A DNA stretch of 64,000 bases, taken from Bradyrhizobium sp. CCGUVB1N3 (lineage in GTDB: Bacteria; Pseudomonadota; Alphaproteobacteria; Rhizobiales; Xanthobacteraceae). The stretch lies in assembly GCF_024199925.1 (NCBI RefSeq), contig NZ_JANADR010000001.1, positions 558,001 through 622,000 of the forward strand, in the 5' to 3' direction. Below are positions 18,372 to 27,251 of the stretch, one piece after another; within the stretch, counting starts at the first letter, position 1; each line of letters begins with the position of its first letter. The notes beneath the pieces are model-generated. The model searched no databases. It worked only from the letters and a program-made list of their open reading frames with translations, and was not told the DNA's origin. A program made the position numbers and the translations under genes.

Positions 18372-20138
18372 ATGAGCCGGCCAGAGAAAGGCTGGGGGGA
18401 TCAATTGCTTCGTTTCGCCGGCTTCGGGCTGGATCAACAGCGCGGGGAGCTGCGGGGGCCGGATGGCGTTGCGATCAAGCTCCGGCCAAAGACCTTCGAG
18501 ATGCTCCGCCTGTTCGCCACCAGCGGCGGCCGGGTGCTCAGCAAGCAGGAGCTGATGGAGGCGGTTTGGCCGAACGTCCATGTCGGCGAGGACAACCTCT
18601 TCCAATGCATCCGCGAGCTTCGCGGCGCGCTCGGCGACGAGCGGCGGCAGCTGATCAAGCTCGCCTCCGGCGGCGGCTATCTGCTGACGGCGGAGGTTGA
18701 GGCCGAGGCGGAGGTGACGGCGGAGGCCGAGGCGCCTCCATTCGCCCAGGCCGTGGACGCACGGCCTGCTGCGCCGGCCGAAGGTGTCCCGCTACAGGCG
18801 AGGTCGCACCGCTCCATCTTCGCCTTCAGCCGACGGGCCATGGTCGCCGCAGTTGCCGTGACAGGTGTGATCGCGGGGCTTGCAGTGGCCGCGCCGGTGC
18901 TGAAGCCGGACCTCCTGTTCCGGCGAACGCCGCCGCGCATCGCCGTGATGCCGATCGTTGACGCCAGCAACGATTCGCGCGGCCCGGCGATGGCGGAGGA
19001 GGTCACCGGCCGCCTCACGGACGGCTTTGCGAAGATCCAGAACATCAGCGTGGTTGCGCCACGATCGCCAGCGTTGGCGGGTGTCGAAAGCACCAGTGCG
19101 CGGGCTGCATCACCCGACTACGAGATACGCGGCGAGTTGCAGCATAGCGATCAGTCCTGGACGCTGCGGGCGCGCATGATCAAGACAGCCACCGGCGAGG
19201 TTCAGTCGGTGGTCGCGGCTTCGGCCAACGCGGATGAGGCGGACGCGCAGCTTGCGCAGTCCCGGCTTGTCGCGGGCGCCGGTCATGTGCTTGCGCGCCG
19301 CCTCAACGAAATGCTGGAGCCCAGCGCGTCTTCGCCCTCAAGCCGCGGGCAATCCGCGGGCGGCGACAGGGTCGCCGTCGAGCAGGCGCTCGCCTCGATC
19401 AACCAGACGACGCGCGAGCGTTTCGGCGCGGCGCAGACCATGCTGCAGAAGGCGCTTACCGACGATCCTGACAATGTCGATCTTGCCGTCGCGCTCGCCT
19501 CGTTGCAGATGCGCGGCATCCAGATGGTCTGGTTCAGCCCGGAGGAGGCTGTTACGGTCGAGGCGAAGGCCAATGCGACGCTCGAGCGCGCATTGCGGGC
19601 AAAGCCGAATTCCATTCCGGTGCTCGAGGCCTATTGCCGGTTTCTCAGCGCGACCAACCATTTCGTGGAAAGTCTCGTCACCTGCGCCAAGGCCTTGAGC
19701 TTCGATCCGTGGAACGGGTCTGCGCTCTATCTGATCGGCTTAGGCCAGATCTATCTCGGCCGCTTCGACGATGCGCTCACGACATTCCGGCAAGCCGATC
19801 GTTACGATACGCCGCCGGCCTCGCGCTGGACCTGGCTGCTCGGCGCAGGCATGGCGAATGTCTTGATGGGACGTGACGAGGAAGCGCTGCCGTGGCTGCA
19901 ACGCTCGATCGCCATCACGCCGGCGACCGGCCGCTCGCACCTGCTGCTCGCGGCCGCGTACCAGAGATTGGGCCGGTTCGAGGAGGCAAAGGCGGCGATC
20001 GCGGAGGGACTGCGCTTGCGGCCCGGCACGACCAGGCTCAACGTCTCGCCGCCGATGAAGAACGCAAGTCCGGTGAATATCGCAGCCTGGGAGCGCGTCG
20101 TTCAGGCCGAGGTCGACGCAGGATTGCCGGAGCAGTGA
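18372..20138 (+). CDS. Membrane-anchored winged-helix transcriptional regulator with TPR domain (paralogue 1)
   Basis: 588-residue CadC/ToxR-like one-component regulator. Residues 12-105 form an OmpR-type winged helix (IKLRPKTFEMLRLFATSGGR, then LSKQELMEAVWPNVHV). A proline/alanine/glutamate-rich linker leads to one membrane segment near residues 155-178 (MVAAVAVTGVIAGLAVAAPV). The periplasmic part has a TolB-N-like segment (IAVMPIVDASND) and several TPRs from about residue 340 to the end. It is divergent from autotransporter A and paralogous to the gene at 23233. The start ATG is chosen because the winged helix begins at once. It probably controls the adjacent autotransporter; the signal sensed is unknown. 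Confidence 0.8.
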   Translation: MSRPEKGWGDQLLRFAGFGLDQQRGELRGPDGVAIKLRPKTFEMLRLFATSGGRVLSKQELMEAVWPNVHVGEDNLFQCIRELRGALGDERRQLIKLASGGGYLLTAEVEAEAEVTAEAEAPPFAQAVDARPAAPAEGVPLQARSHRSIFAFSRRAMVAAVAVTGVIAGLAVAAPVLKPDLLFRRTPPRIAVMPIVDASNDSRGPAMAEEVTGRLTDGFAKIQNISVVAPRSPALAGVESTSARAASPDYEIRGELQHSDQSWTLRARMIKTATGEVQSVVAASANADEADAQLAQSRLVAGAGHVLARRLNEMLEPSASSPSSRGQSAGGDRVAVEQALASINQTTRERFGAAQTMLQKALTDDPDNVDLAVALASLQMRGIQMVWFSPEEAVTVEAKANATLERALRAKPNSIPVLEAYCRFLSATNHFVESLVTCAKALSFDPWNGSALYLIGLGQIYLGRFDDALTTFRQADRYDTPPASRWTWLLGAGMANVLMGRDEEALPWLQRSIAITPATGRSHLLLAAAYQRLGRFEEAKAAIAEGLRLRPGTTRLNVSPPMKNASPVNIAAWERVVQAEVDAGLPEQ

Positions 20139-20175
20139 GGGCGGCGGCGATCAGGCTCGCCGGGAGCGACGCCGC

Positions 20176-22836
20176 CTACCACGCATAACGCACGACGCCC
20201 TTGCCGGCGTAGGAGCGGGTGACGTTGGAGAATTCGCCTTCGAACGTCGTTGCGGCCGACCAGCCGTTCAGCCATTTCTTCTCGGCCGATGCCGTGACCA
20301 GTGCGGAGTCGCTGGCCAGTGCCGCACCGTTCACGACAAAGCTCGCGCCGGGCAGGCTCTGGAAGGTCGCGGTGGCCGCGCGGTCCGGATTGAAATCATG
20401 CGCCCAGGCGAGGCGGCCGCGCAGCGTGAAGATGCCGCCGTCGGCCGCGAATGCGCGGTCCGCGCGCAGGCCGAGCTCGCTGCGTGTATCGGTGACGCTC
20501 TTGCTCCCATAGGCGAGCGCGAATGTGTTGGCACCGGAGACGACCTGCTCCGCGTAGGCCGGAAGATCGAAGGTGGTGAACTGGCCGGCGGCGTAGGGCG
20601 TCAGGCCGACGCTTTGCGTGACGAAACGATAGCCGCCCTCGAGCCGGCCGCTCCAGGCATTGGCATTGAACTGGGCGCGCAGGTGATCGACACCGGCGAT
20701 GGTGACGGTGCGATCGGTGGTGATGTCCTGCCAGCCATAGGCCAGCGCGGCCGAGATATAGGCAGGGCCAATGGTGTGGCGGACAAAGGCGCCGGCCTGG
20801 AACAGGTCCGAGCGGCCGTAGCCGAGCCCGTTTACGCTGAAATTGGTGCCGCCACCGGCGAGTGCAAAGCCCGCCACCGTGTTCGGCGAGAACCGATAGT
20901 CGGCGCCGACCGCGGTGCCGTAGAGGCTGCTGCTTGTGTTATTCGATCCCGCCGCGACATTACCACTGGTGGTTTGCGATCCGCCAAAGGCGGAGGCCCA
21001 GACGCTCCAGCGCTGTTCGAAGGAGGGCGCCACGGGCGCCTTAGCCGACATCGCGGCATAGGCGTCACGCTCGCTCCGGCTGCGGCCGCTCGAGGCATAG
21101 GCGATGCGCTCATCCGCGAAAGCCGACGGGCCTGTGCCGCCTGCCGGATCGCCGCGGCCGGCAAGAGACGGATCCATCATCGCGCCCATGAACTGGCTCA
21201 TGGCGTTGAACGTGCCTTGCTGCGTCCCCGTCGCGCTCTCGCCTGTGGCCTGCGACAACGCTGTGGTGAGGCTGCTTCCGGTCAGTCCGAACAGGGACAA
21301 AAAGCTCGACGGCAGCGAGCCGCCATTGTTGAAGATCGTGTTGATCTGGTTGGCGACCGCCTGCTGGTTGGCGTTCAGATTGCTGCCGCCGCCGAGCGAC
21401 GCGCTGACGGTCATGGAGACGGTGTACGGGCTGTAGCTCAGGGTTTCCGAGAAATTCGGATTGGTGCCGGTCACGCCGCTGAAGGTGCCGACGATGCTCC
21501 ACGCCTGCAGAATCTCGTAGGTGGTCCTGGTGGTGTAGGTGCCGGATCCGAAGCTCGCGAGCACGGTGCCGCCCAGGGTCGCCGTGCCCTGCACATTGGC
21601 GATGCTCGCAGTCGTCGGGTTGATTGCAACCTGATAGGTCGAACCCGCTTGCATCACGAGATTGCCGCTGACGGTGAGCGTGCTGCCGGTTACGCCGGGC
21701 GTGCCGGGAGCGAGCACACCGCCGTTGGCGACGGTGACGTCGCCGACCGTGCCCGCGCCGGTCAGCGTGCCGCCGGTGACGGTGGTCGCACTCCCGGCGA
21801 TCGAGCCCTCGACATCGAGAACGCCGCCGGCCACCGTCGTTGCTCCGGTATAGGCATTGAAGCCCGTCAGCACAGTGGTGCCGCTCAGATTGGTCAGCGA
21901 GCCGGCGCCGTAGATCGGCGTGGAGAACACATAGTTGTCCGAGGTGTGATTGAACACGATGCTGCCGTTGCCGTCACCGAACTGGATGAGGGACGCCGTG
22001 ACATATCCCGGCGCGGTGGCTGCGCTGCCTGCGGCCGAACCGATGTTGATCGTACCGGTCGAGCCGGCATTGGTTGCGACATAGAGACCGCTATAGCCGT
22101 AACCCGCCATCACCGTGCCGCCATCGGACAAGGTCAGGACACCGGTGCCGGTCGAGCCGTAGGTGTTCGGATAGGTGCTTCCGATCGAGATGTTGCCGTC
22201 CGCCCTGAGCAGCGAGTTAGTGCCCGTTACGCTGACGGTGGCGGTGCCGTTGACGCCGATGAAGATCACGCCGCTGCCGTTCGAATCGCAGCACTGGTAA
22301 TATTGAGCGTAGAACGTGCCGCCGTTCGAGATGTTCAGCGTCGTCACCGAACCGGCAGCAGCCGACAGGCTGACCTGGAAGCCGGTCGTGAACGTTGAGC
22401 CTGCCCCGTCCACGGTGATGGTCGTGGTGGTCCCGCTGGCTAACCCGGTATTCACGTTCGAGTAGGTCTGGATCGTGCCCCCGTTGGTCACCGAGATGAC
22501 GGCGTTCGCGCCTGTGGCGGTCGCGACGTTGAGATCGTGGTAATACAAGTCGAAGATCGATCCGGAGCCGTCCACGGACAGGGTGCCGGTGTTCGACGCG
22601 GTCGTCGCGATGTAGCTGTAATTGCCGGAATAGACGAGGGCGCCGTTGGAGATGACCAGGCTGCCGTCGATCTGGACGCCGGAATAGTAAAATGGAGCTG
22701 TCGTCGGGTCTGAGACAGTGACGGTGGTCCCCGCCGGGATAACCGTTTGGGCGGCCGCAGGGGCGACAGCAAACATCGCGGCGGCAAGGACGGCGGCGCC
22801 GCCGAGCCTGGACAATCGTGAATTCAGAATGCGCAT
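20176..22836 (-). CDS. Autotransporter C
   Basis: 886-residue autotransporter with a clean signal peptide (residues 1-30, cut after APAAAQ). The passenger of about 500 residues has beta-helix repeats (ISNGGTFYAQ, LSVDGSGSIFD, TVDGAGSTFTTG) unlike the STAG repeats of A and B, plus PATR-like segments. The C-terminal barrel of about 290 residues closely resembles those of A and B (SVWASAFGGSQTT, SDLFQAGAFVRHT) and ends VRYAW. A CC pair in the passenger (YYQCCDSNG) is unusual for an autotransporter. The gene is divergent from regulator paralogue 2 and convergent with paralogue 1. The surface function is not recognisable. Confidence 0.88.
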   Translation of the reverse strand: MRILNSRLSRLGGAAVLAAAMFAVAPAAAQTVIPAGTTVTVSDPTTAPFYYSGVQIDGSLVISNGALVYSGNYSYIATTASNTGTLSVDGSGSIFDLYYHDLNVATATGANAVISVTNGGTIQTYSNVNTGLASGTTTTITVDGAGSTFTTGFQVSLSAAAGSVTTLNISNGGTFYAQYYQCCDSNGSGVIFIGVNGTATVSVTGTNSLLRADGNISIGSTYPNTYGSTGTGVLTLSDGGTVMAGYGYSGLYVATNAGSTGTINIGSAAGSAATAPGYVTASLIQFGDGNGSIVFNHTSDNYVFSTPIYGAGSLTNLSGTTVLTGFNAYTGATTVAGGVLDVEGSIAGSATTVTGGTLTGAGTVGDVTVANGGVLAPGTPGVTGSTLTVSGNLVMQAGSTYQVAINPTTASIANVQGTATLGGTVLASFGSGTYTTRTTYEILQAWSIVGTFSGVTGTNPNFSETLSYSPYTVSMTVSASLGGGSNLNANQQAVANQINTIFNNGGSLPSSFLSLFGLTGSSLTTALSQATGESATGTQQGTFNAMSQFMGAMMDPSLAGRGDPAGGTGPSAFADERIAYASSGRSRSERDAYAAMSAKAPVAPSFEQRWSVWASAFGGSQTTSGNVAAGSNNTSSSLYGTAVGADYRFSPNTVAGFALAGGGTNFSVNGLGYGRSDLFQAGAFVRHTIGPAYISAALAYGWQDITTDRTVTIAGVDHLRAQFNANAWSGRLEGGYRFVTQSVGLTPYAAGQFTTFDLPAYAEQVVSGANTFALAYGSKSVTDTRSELGLRADRAFAADGGIFTLRGRLAWAHDFNPDRAATATFQSLPGASFVVNGAALASDSALVTASAEKKWLNGWSAATTFEGEFSNVTRSYAGKGVVRYAW

Positions 22837-23232
22837 CGTCCCACTTCGCTTTCGGGCGAGGGGCCTGACCCACCGCTCGCGTCACCTCCGAAGGGACGCG
22901 TCGGCGCGCCACAATTGTGCGACGTCGATTCCCCTCCCGTCAGGCAGTCTCATGCCGTCGAACCGAAGTCCTGAAGGCGCGCTCGGAAGTTTCTGAAATT
23001 TTGCTGAAAGCTGCTGTTTGGGGTGGGTTTGGTGCGGAAAAGCCACATTTTGTCACGCCGCCGTTGTTTCAGAATGTTTCGCAGGGCAGGCCACGGCCAC
23101 CCCGTGGGGCGGTTGGCGTCTACGCGTGTTGACGTCTCAAGCCGGGGAAGAAGCGGTATTCCCATGACATTGCGGAGTTATGCTGCTATCCGTCGTCCGG
23201 CTTGCCACCGCGCATAAGAAAATTGTCGTGTC
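22837..23232. promoter_or_regulatory. Divergent control region of autotransporter C and regulator 2
   Basis: This 396-bp gap has no gene. It contains AGTTTCTGAAA at 22988-22998 (identical to the motif at 18302), a weaker copy TTTTGCTGAAA eleven bases later, and GTTTCAGAATGTTTCGC at 23066-23082, matching the GTTTCAGA arm at 18328. The arrangement repeats that of the first autotransporter/regulator gap, so I propose it as the operator region. Promoter hexamers are not clear enough to place. Confidence 0.5.
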
Positions 23233-24945
23233 GTGTTTCATTTTGCTGACTTTGAACTCGATCCGCAGCGCGCCGAGCTGCGTGGACGCAATGGCGAAAC
23301 GATCAGGCTCCGGCCGAAATCATTCGACATGCTGGAGCTGCTTGCGACCAACGCCGGGCGGGTGCTGTCCAAGCAGGAGCTGATCGAGGCGCTCTGGCCC
23401 GACGTCCATGTCAGCGACGATAGCCTGTTTCAATGCATCCGCGAGATCCGTGCCGCCCTTGGCGATGAGAAGCGTGAGCTGATCCGACTGGTCTCGGGAC
23501 GTGGCTATCTCTTCGATGTCGCAGTCTCGCGCGCTTCGGATGCCATTCCCGTCAGCGATCCCGTGGCGCCGGAGGCGCCGCCGCCGGCCATTGTGCCGGA
23601 CGTTGCGGCTCAGCCCCCCACCATTCGGTCGCGCTTTGCCATGCGCGGTCCGGCGGCGTTCGCCGTCGCCGCCGCCCTGGTCACCCTTGTGGGGCTCGCC
23701 ACCGCCGCGCCGATCCTCGCGCCCCGGTTCATCTTCACGCCAAAGCCTCCGGTCATCTCCGTGACGCCGATCGCTGCCGCCAGCGGCGACGCCGAGCAGG
23801 TCGCGATGGCGGCCGAAGTGACCGGCCGCCTCACCAACGGGCTCGCGAAGATCGATGGAATTCGCGTGGTGGCCCCGCAGTCAACCGCTCCGGCTGCACC
23901 GCAGGTGACGTCAGCCGTTTCCGCCGATCTGGTGGTGAGCGGCGAAGTGCAGAAGACGACCGGCGGATGGGAGGTGAGGGCGCGCATGATCGCCTCTGCC
24001 ACGGGCGAAGTGCGCTGGGCAGGAACGGCGGTGGTCGCAGACGAGGGAGGGCCGGCGCTTCAGCAAATGCGGCTCGCAGCGGGCATCGGCCATCCCCTCG
24101 CGCTTCGCATCAACGCCCTCGTCAGTGGTGCCGCCCCGAGCGGCCGTGATGCCGAGCTTGCCGCCGGCCGCGCCAGGGTGGCGATCGAGCAGGCCAGCGC
24201 GGTGATCAACCAGACCTCGCACGAGCGCTTCAGCGCTGCGCAGGCGATGCTGGAGAAGGCGTTGGCGGCGGATCCCGACAATGTCGACATCGAGGTTGCG
24301 CTGGCGAGCCATCTGATGCGCGGCATTCAGTCGGTGTGGTACGACCCGGCGGATGTTGCTGCAACGGAGAGCCGCGCGCGTGCGATGCTCGAACACGCCC
24401 TGCGCGCGAAGGCCGGCTACGTGCCTGTGCTCGAAGCCTATTGCCGCTTCCTGACGGCGACCAACAGCCTCTCTGAAAGCCTTGTCGCCTGCGCGCGAGC
24501 GTTGAGCTTCGATCCCTGGCACGGAACGGCGCTGTATAATCTCGGTCTGACGCAAATGCTGCAGGGCCGCTTCGACGATGCTTTGTCGACCTTCAGGCAG
24601 GCCGACGACTACGGTACGCCGCAGGTCTCGCGATGGACCTGGCTGCTCGGCACGGGACTCGTCTACGCCCTGACGGAACGCTACGCCGAAGCATTGCCAT
24701 GGCTTGAACGATCACTTGCGATCACAGCGGGTACCGGGCGCAGCCAGATGCTGCTGGCAGCGGTCTATTACAAGCTCGGCCGCTATGAAGAGGCGAAGGC
24801 GGAGATGGTGAGGGGACTGGCGCTGCGGCCCGGTTCGAGTACCGTCAACATCGCGCTGCCGACCAAGAATGCCAGCCAGGCCTTTATTGCCGGGATGGAT
24901 AGGCTGCTCGGAATCCAGGTCGAGATCGGATTGCCGACGCGCTAA
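23233..24945 (+). CDS. Membrane-anchored winged-helix transcriptional regulator with TPR domain (paralogue 2)
   Basis: 570-residue paralogue of the regulator at 18372 with the same order: OmpR-type winged helix at residues 1-95 (IRLRPKSFDMLELLATNAGR), proline-rich linker, one membrane segment near residues 145-168, TolB-N-like segment (ISVTPIAAASGD), then TPRs to the C-terminus (SRWTWLLGTGLVYALTERY). It starts at GTG 23233; there is no in-frame ATG upstream. It is divergent from autotransporter C and shares the intergenic motif with the other pair. The similarity runs the whole length, so the whole regulator was duplicated together with an autotransporter partner. Confidence 0.8.
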   Translation: MFHFADFELDPQRAELRGRNGETIRLRPKSFDMLELLATNAGRVLSKQELIEALWPDVHVSDDSLFQCIREIRAALGDEKRELIRLVSGRGYLFDVAVSRASDAIPVSDPVAPEAPPPAIVPDVAAQPPTIRSRFAMRGPAAFAVAAALVTLVGLATAAPILAPRFIFTPKPPVISVTPIAAASGDAEQVAMAAEVTGRLTNGLAKIDGIRVVAPQSTAPAAPQVTSAVSADLVVSGEVQKTTGGWEVRARMIASATGEVRWAGTAVVADEGGPALQQMRLAAGIGHPLALRINALVSGAAPSGRDAELAAGRARVAIEQASAVINQTSHERFSAAQAMLEKALAADPDNVDIEVALASHLMRGIQSVWYDPADVAATESRARAMLEHALRAKAGYVPVLEAYCRFLTATNSLSESLVACARALSFDPWHGTALYNLGLTQMLQGRFDDALSTFRQADDYGTPQVSRWTWLLGTGLVYALTERYAEALPWLERSLAITAGTGRSQMLLAAVYYKLGRYEEAKAEMVRGLALRPGSSTVNIALPTKNASQAFIAGMDRLLGIQVEIGLPTR

Positions 24946-24952
24946 AGCCTGG

Positions 24953-24974
24953 ATTGCTTCGCTTCGCTCGCAAT
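24953..24974. terminator. Small hairpin between convergent genes
   Basis: ATTGC-N12-GCAAT (loop TTCGCTTCGCTC) lies in the 39-bp gap between regulator 2 and lpxXL, which converge here. The sequence GGATTGCTTCGCTTCGCTCG belongs to a motif repeated in many Bradyrhizobium intergenic regions. It may act as a bidirectional terminator; the T-tract is poor. Confidence 0.4.
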
Positions 24975-24984
24975 GATGGAGAAG

Positions 24985-25917
24985 CTACCGCCACCGCCGG
25001 TGCAGCCAGAGCCACTGCTCCGGATATTCGCGGACCCAGCCTTCCACCACGTTCGTGATCGCCTGTGTCGTGCCCTGGACGTCGATCTTGCCGTCTGCAT
25101 CGCGCACCGGCGCGATCTCCTCGGTCAGCTCGGCGCGGAAGCGATAGCCGGGCAGGCGGATGATGCGCACGCCGTGGATGGGGCATTCGACCTGGCGCAG
25201 GAGCCGCGCCAGCATCGGATTGGCGCGGGTCTTGCGGCCGAAGAAGGTGACCTCGACGCCGCCGGTCAGATACTGATCGACCAACATGGCGACGTGCTGG
25301 CCGTTCCTGAGCGCTTCGCCAAGCCGAAACGGCGCGTCGCGCCCTGCAGGGATCAGCGTGCCCATGTTGACCTGGCGCATCTCCTGGATGATGCGGTCGG
25401 CCGAGGCGATGTTCGGGCGGCGATAGAGGATCGCAGCGTCAAGGCCGTGAGCGACGGCGGCGAGCGCCGGTAGCTCCCACATGGCAAGATGTGAGGTGAA
25501 GATCAGCGCCGGCTTGCCATCATCCCTGATCTGGTCGAACAGCTCGATTGTCCGCGGCGGCAGCTCGATGCGGCTGTTCTCCGGGTGGGCGCGATCATAG
25601 TCCCAGACACGATCGATATGGGCGAACTCGGCGCCGTAGCGACCGAGACTGTCCCACACGCCCATCAGGATTGTTTCGATCTCCTCGGGCGATTTCTCCG
25701 GGAAAGCCGCCGACAGATTGGCGCGCGCGATCCTGTGCTCGCGCAGGCGAGGGCCGATCAGGCGGGTGACGCGGGAAAAGAAGTTCGAGGTCTTGAGCGG
25801 ATCGAAATAGCGCGTGGTGCGCAGCATGCCGACGGTAGCGGCGCCGATCAGGCTCCCGCTGATCGATTTCGCAGCCTCCCGCGCCCGGGCCTTCGTGCTC
25901 GCAGGAAGCAGCGACAT
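24985..25917 (-). CDS. lpxXL: Lipid A very-long-chain acyltransferase (LpxXL-like, LpxL family)
   Basis: 310-residue inner-membrane lysophospholipid/lipid A acyltransferase. The catalytic HX4E motif is seen in TSHLAMWELP (His about 143, Glu about 148), with the conserved segments MRQVNMGTLIPAG, HVAMLVDQYL and FFGRKTRANP. It should transfer the C28-type hydroxy fatty acid made by the adjacent enzymes from AcpXL to lipid A. The ATG at 25917 is chosen because it lies 8 bp after the fabF stop; the longer frame upstream overlaps that gene. The membrane anchor near residues 20-35 is short. Pathway placement follows from the operon. Confidence 0.88.
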   Translation of the reverse strand: MSLLPASTKARAREAAKSISGSLIGAATVGMLRTTRYFDPLKTSNFFSRVTRLIGPRLREHRIARANLSAAFPEKSPEEIETILMGVWDSLGRYGAEFAHIDRVWDYDRAHPENSRIELPPRTIELFDQIRDDGKPALIFTSHLAMWELPALAAVAHGLDAAILYRRPNIASADRIIQEMRQVNMGTLIPAGRDAPFRLGEALRNGQHVAMLVDQYLTGGVEVTFFGRKTRANPMLARLLRQVECPIHGVRIIRLPGYRFRAELTEEIAPVRDADGKIDVQGTTQAITNVVEGWVREYPEQWLWLHRRWR

Positions 25918-25925
25918 GCGTCCGG

Positions 25926-27203
25926 TCAGGCCGGTTCGCGGGTCAGGATCAGGGACGCGTTCTGGCCGCCGAAGCCGAACGAGTTCGACATCACCGCGGT
26001 GACGCGGGCATCGCGCGCGGTGTTGCCGACGACGTCGAACAGGATCGTGGGATCCGGCGTCTCGTAGTTGATCGTCGGCGGGATGCGCTGGTGCTCGAGC
26101 GTGAGCAGCGAGAAGATCGCTTCCACCGCGCCGGCGGCCGAGATGGTGTGGCCAACCATCGACTTGTTGGAGGTGACCGGAATCTTCTGCGCGAGCTCGC
26201 CGAATACGGCCGATGTCGTGTTGAATTCCATCTTGTCGTTTTCGGGCGTCGCGGTGCCGTGGGCGTTGATGTGGTCGATCTGGTCCGGCGTCATGCCGGC
26301 ATCGGCCAGCGTCTTGTTCATGCAGCCGATGATCGGCTTCCCATCGGGCGAAGAGCGGGTGCGATGGAAGGAATCGGTGAGCTCGCCGCAGCCGGCGATC
26401 ACGCCGAGGATTTTTGCGCCGCGCGCGGTCGCAGCCTCGTAGCTCTCCAGCACGAGGGCGCCTGCGCCTTCGGCCATGACGAAACCGTCGCGATTCTTCG
26501 AGAACGGCCGCGAAGCGGCCTGCGGCGGTTCGTTCTGCGTGGAGAGCGCGGAGAGCAGCGAGAAGCGCACCAGGGCTTCGGGATTCACGGTGCCGTCGGT
26601 TGCGACGCACAGCGCAGCATCGGTCTCGCCGCGGCGGATCGCCTCGACGCCGAGCTGGATCGAGGTCGCGCCCGAGGCGCAGGCCGTCGACAGCGAGATC
26701 GGCGAGCCCTTGGTGCCGAAGGTCTCGGCGAGATAGGCCGCGACCGAGCCGAACATGAAGCGGTGATGATAGGCGTTGTACTTGCCGCCGCCGGAGATGC
26801 GCAGCAGATCATCGTAGGTGAAGTCGGGCTTGCCGACGGCGCGGCCGAGCTCGCGGCGCTGCGGCCATTCGACCTCGACCGGCGCAACCGCCAGGAACAG
26901 CGGACCCGGGAAGTCGCCCTTGGCGCCGATGCCGGCCTGATCGAGCGCTTCCTCCGTGACCATCTCGGCCATCCGTTCGGAGAGGCCGGTGGAGGAGAAC
27001 GGATCGACGCTGACGAAATCGACCGTGCCGGCCATCGTCGTCTTCAGCCCGTCGGTCGGAAAGCGCGTGATGGTGCGGATGCCGGATTGCCCGGCAACGA
27101 GCTTCGACCAGTTGTCGGCCTTGCCGGCGCCGAGCGAGGTCATGATGCCCATGCCGGTGACGACGACGACGGGCCGTCCGAATTTGTCGCGTGGTGCTGT
27201 CAT
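25926..27203 (-). CDS. fabF1: Beta-ketoacyl-ACP synthase II (FabF1XL)
   Basis: 425-residue condensing enzyme of the thiolase fold. The catalytic cysteine is in STACASGATS (about residue 175), and both histidines are present in INAHGTATPEND and SMVGHTISAAG. It should elongate acyl chains on AcpXL to the very long length used in rhizobial lipid A. The start at ATG 27203 follows a GGGGGA ribosome-binding site; an upstream in-frame ATG (27236) adds eleven residues of no known fold. It sits between fabF2 (49 bp upstream) and lpxXL (8 bp downstream). Confidence 0.9.
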   Translation of the reverse strand: MTAPRDKFGRPVVVVTGMGIMTSLGAGKADNWSKLVAGQSGIRTITRFPTDGLKTTMAGTVDFVSVDPFSSTGLSERMAEMVTEEALDQAGIGAKGDFPGPLFLAVAPVEVEWPQRRELGRAVGKPDFTYDDLLRISGGGKYNAYHHRFMFGSVAAYLAETFGTKGSPISLSTACASGATSIQLGVEAIRRGETDAALCVATDGTVNPEALVRFSLLSALSTQNEPPQAASRPFSKNRDGFVMAEGAGALVLESYEAATARGAKILGVIAGCGELTDSFHRTRSSPDGKPIIGCMNKTLADAGMTPDQIDHINAHGTATPENDKMEFNTTSAVFGELAQKIPVTSNKSMVGHTISAAGAVEAIFSLLTLEHQRIPPTINYETPDPTILFDVVGNTARDARVTAVMSNSFGFGGQNASLILTREPA

Positions 27204-27251
27204 GATTCCCCCGCTCGTCTCAATCGTCCCAAACAACCAGCCGAACGCGTG

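Noticed and set aside
20398..22398. 666-codon open frame opposite autotransporter C, and the similar 504-codon frame at 14742-16256 opposite autotransporter A
   Set aside because: Repeat-rich high-GC coding DNA leaves the antisense frame free of stops; the products have no recognisable domain, and the minus-strand frames carry signal peptide, PATR and barrel features.
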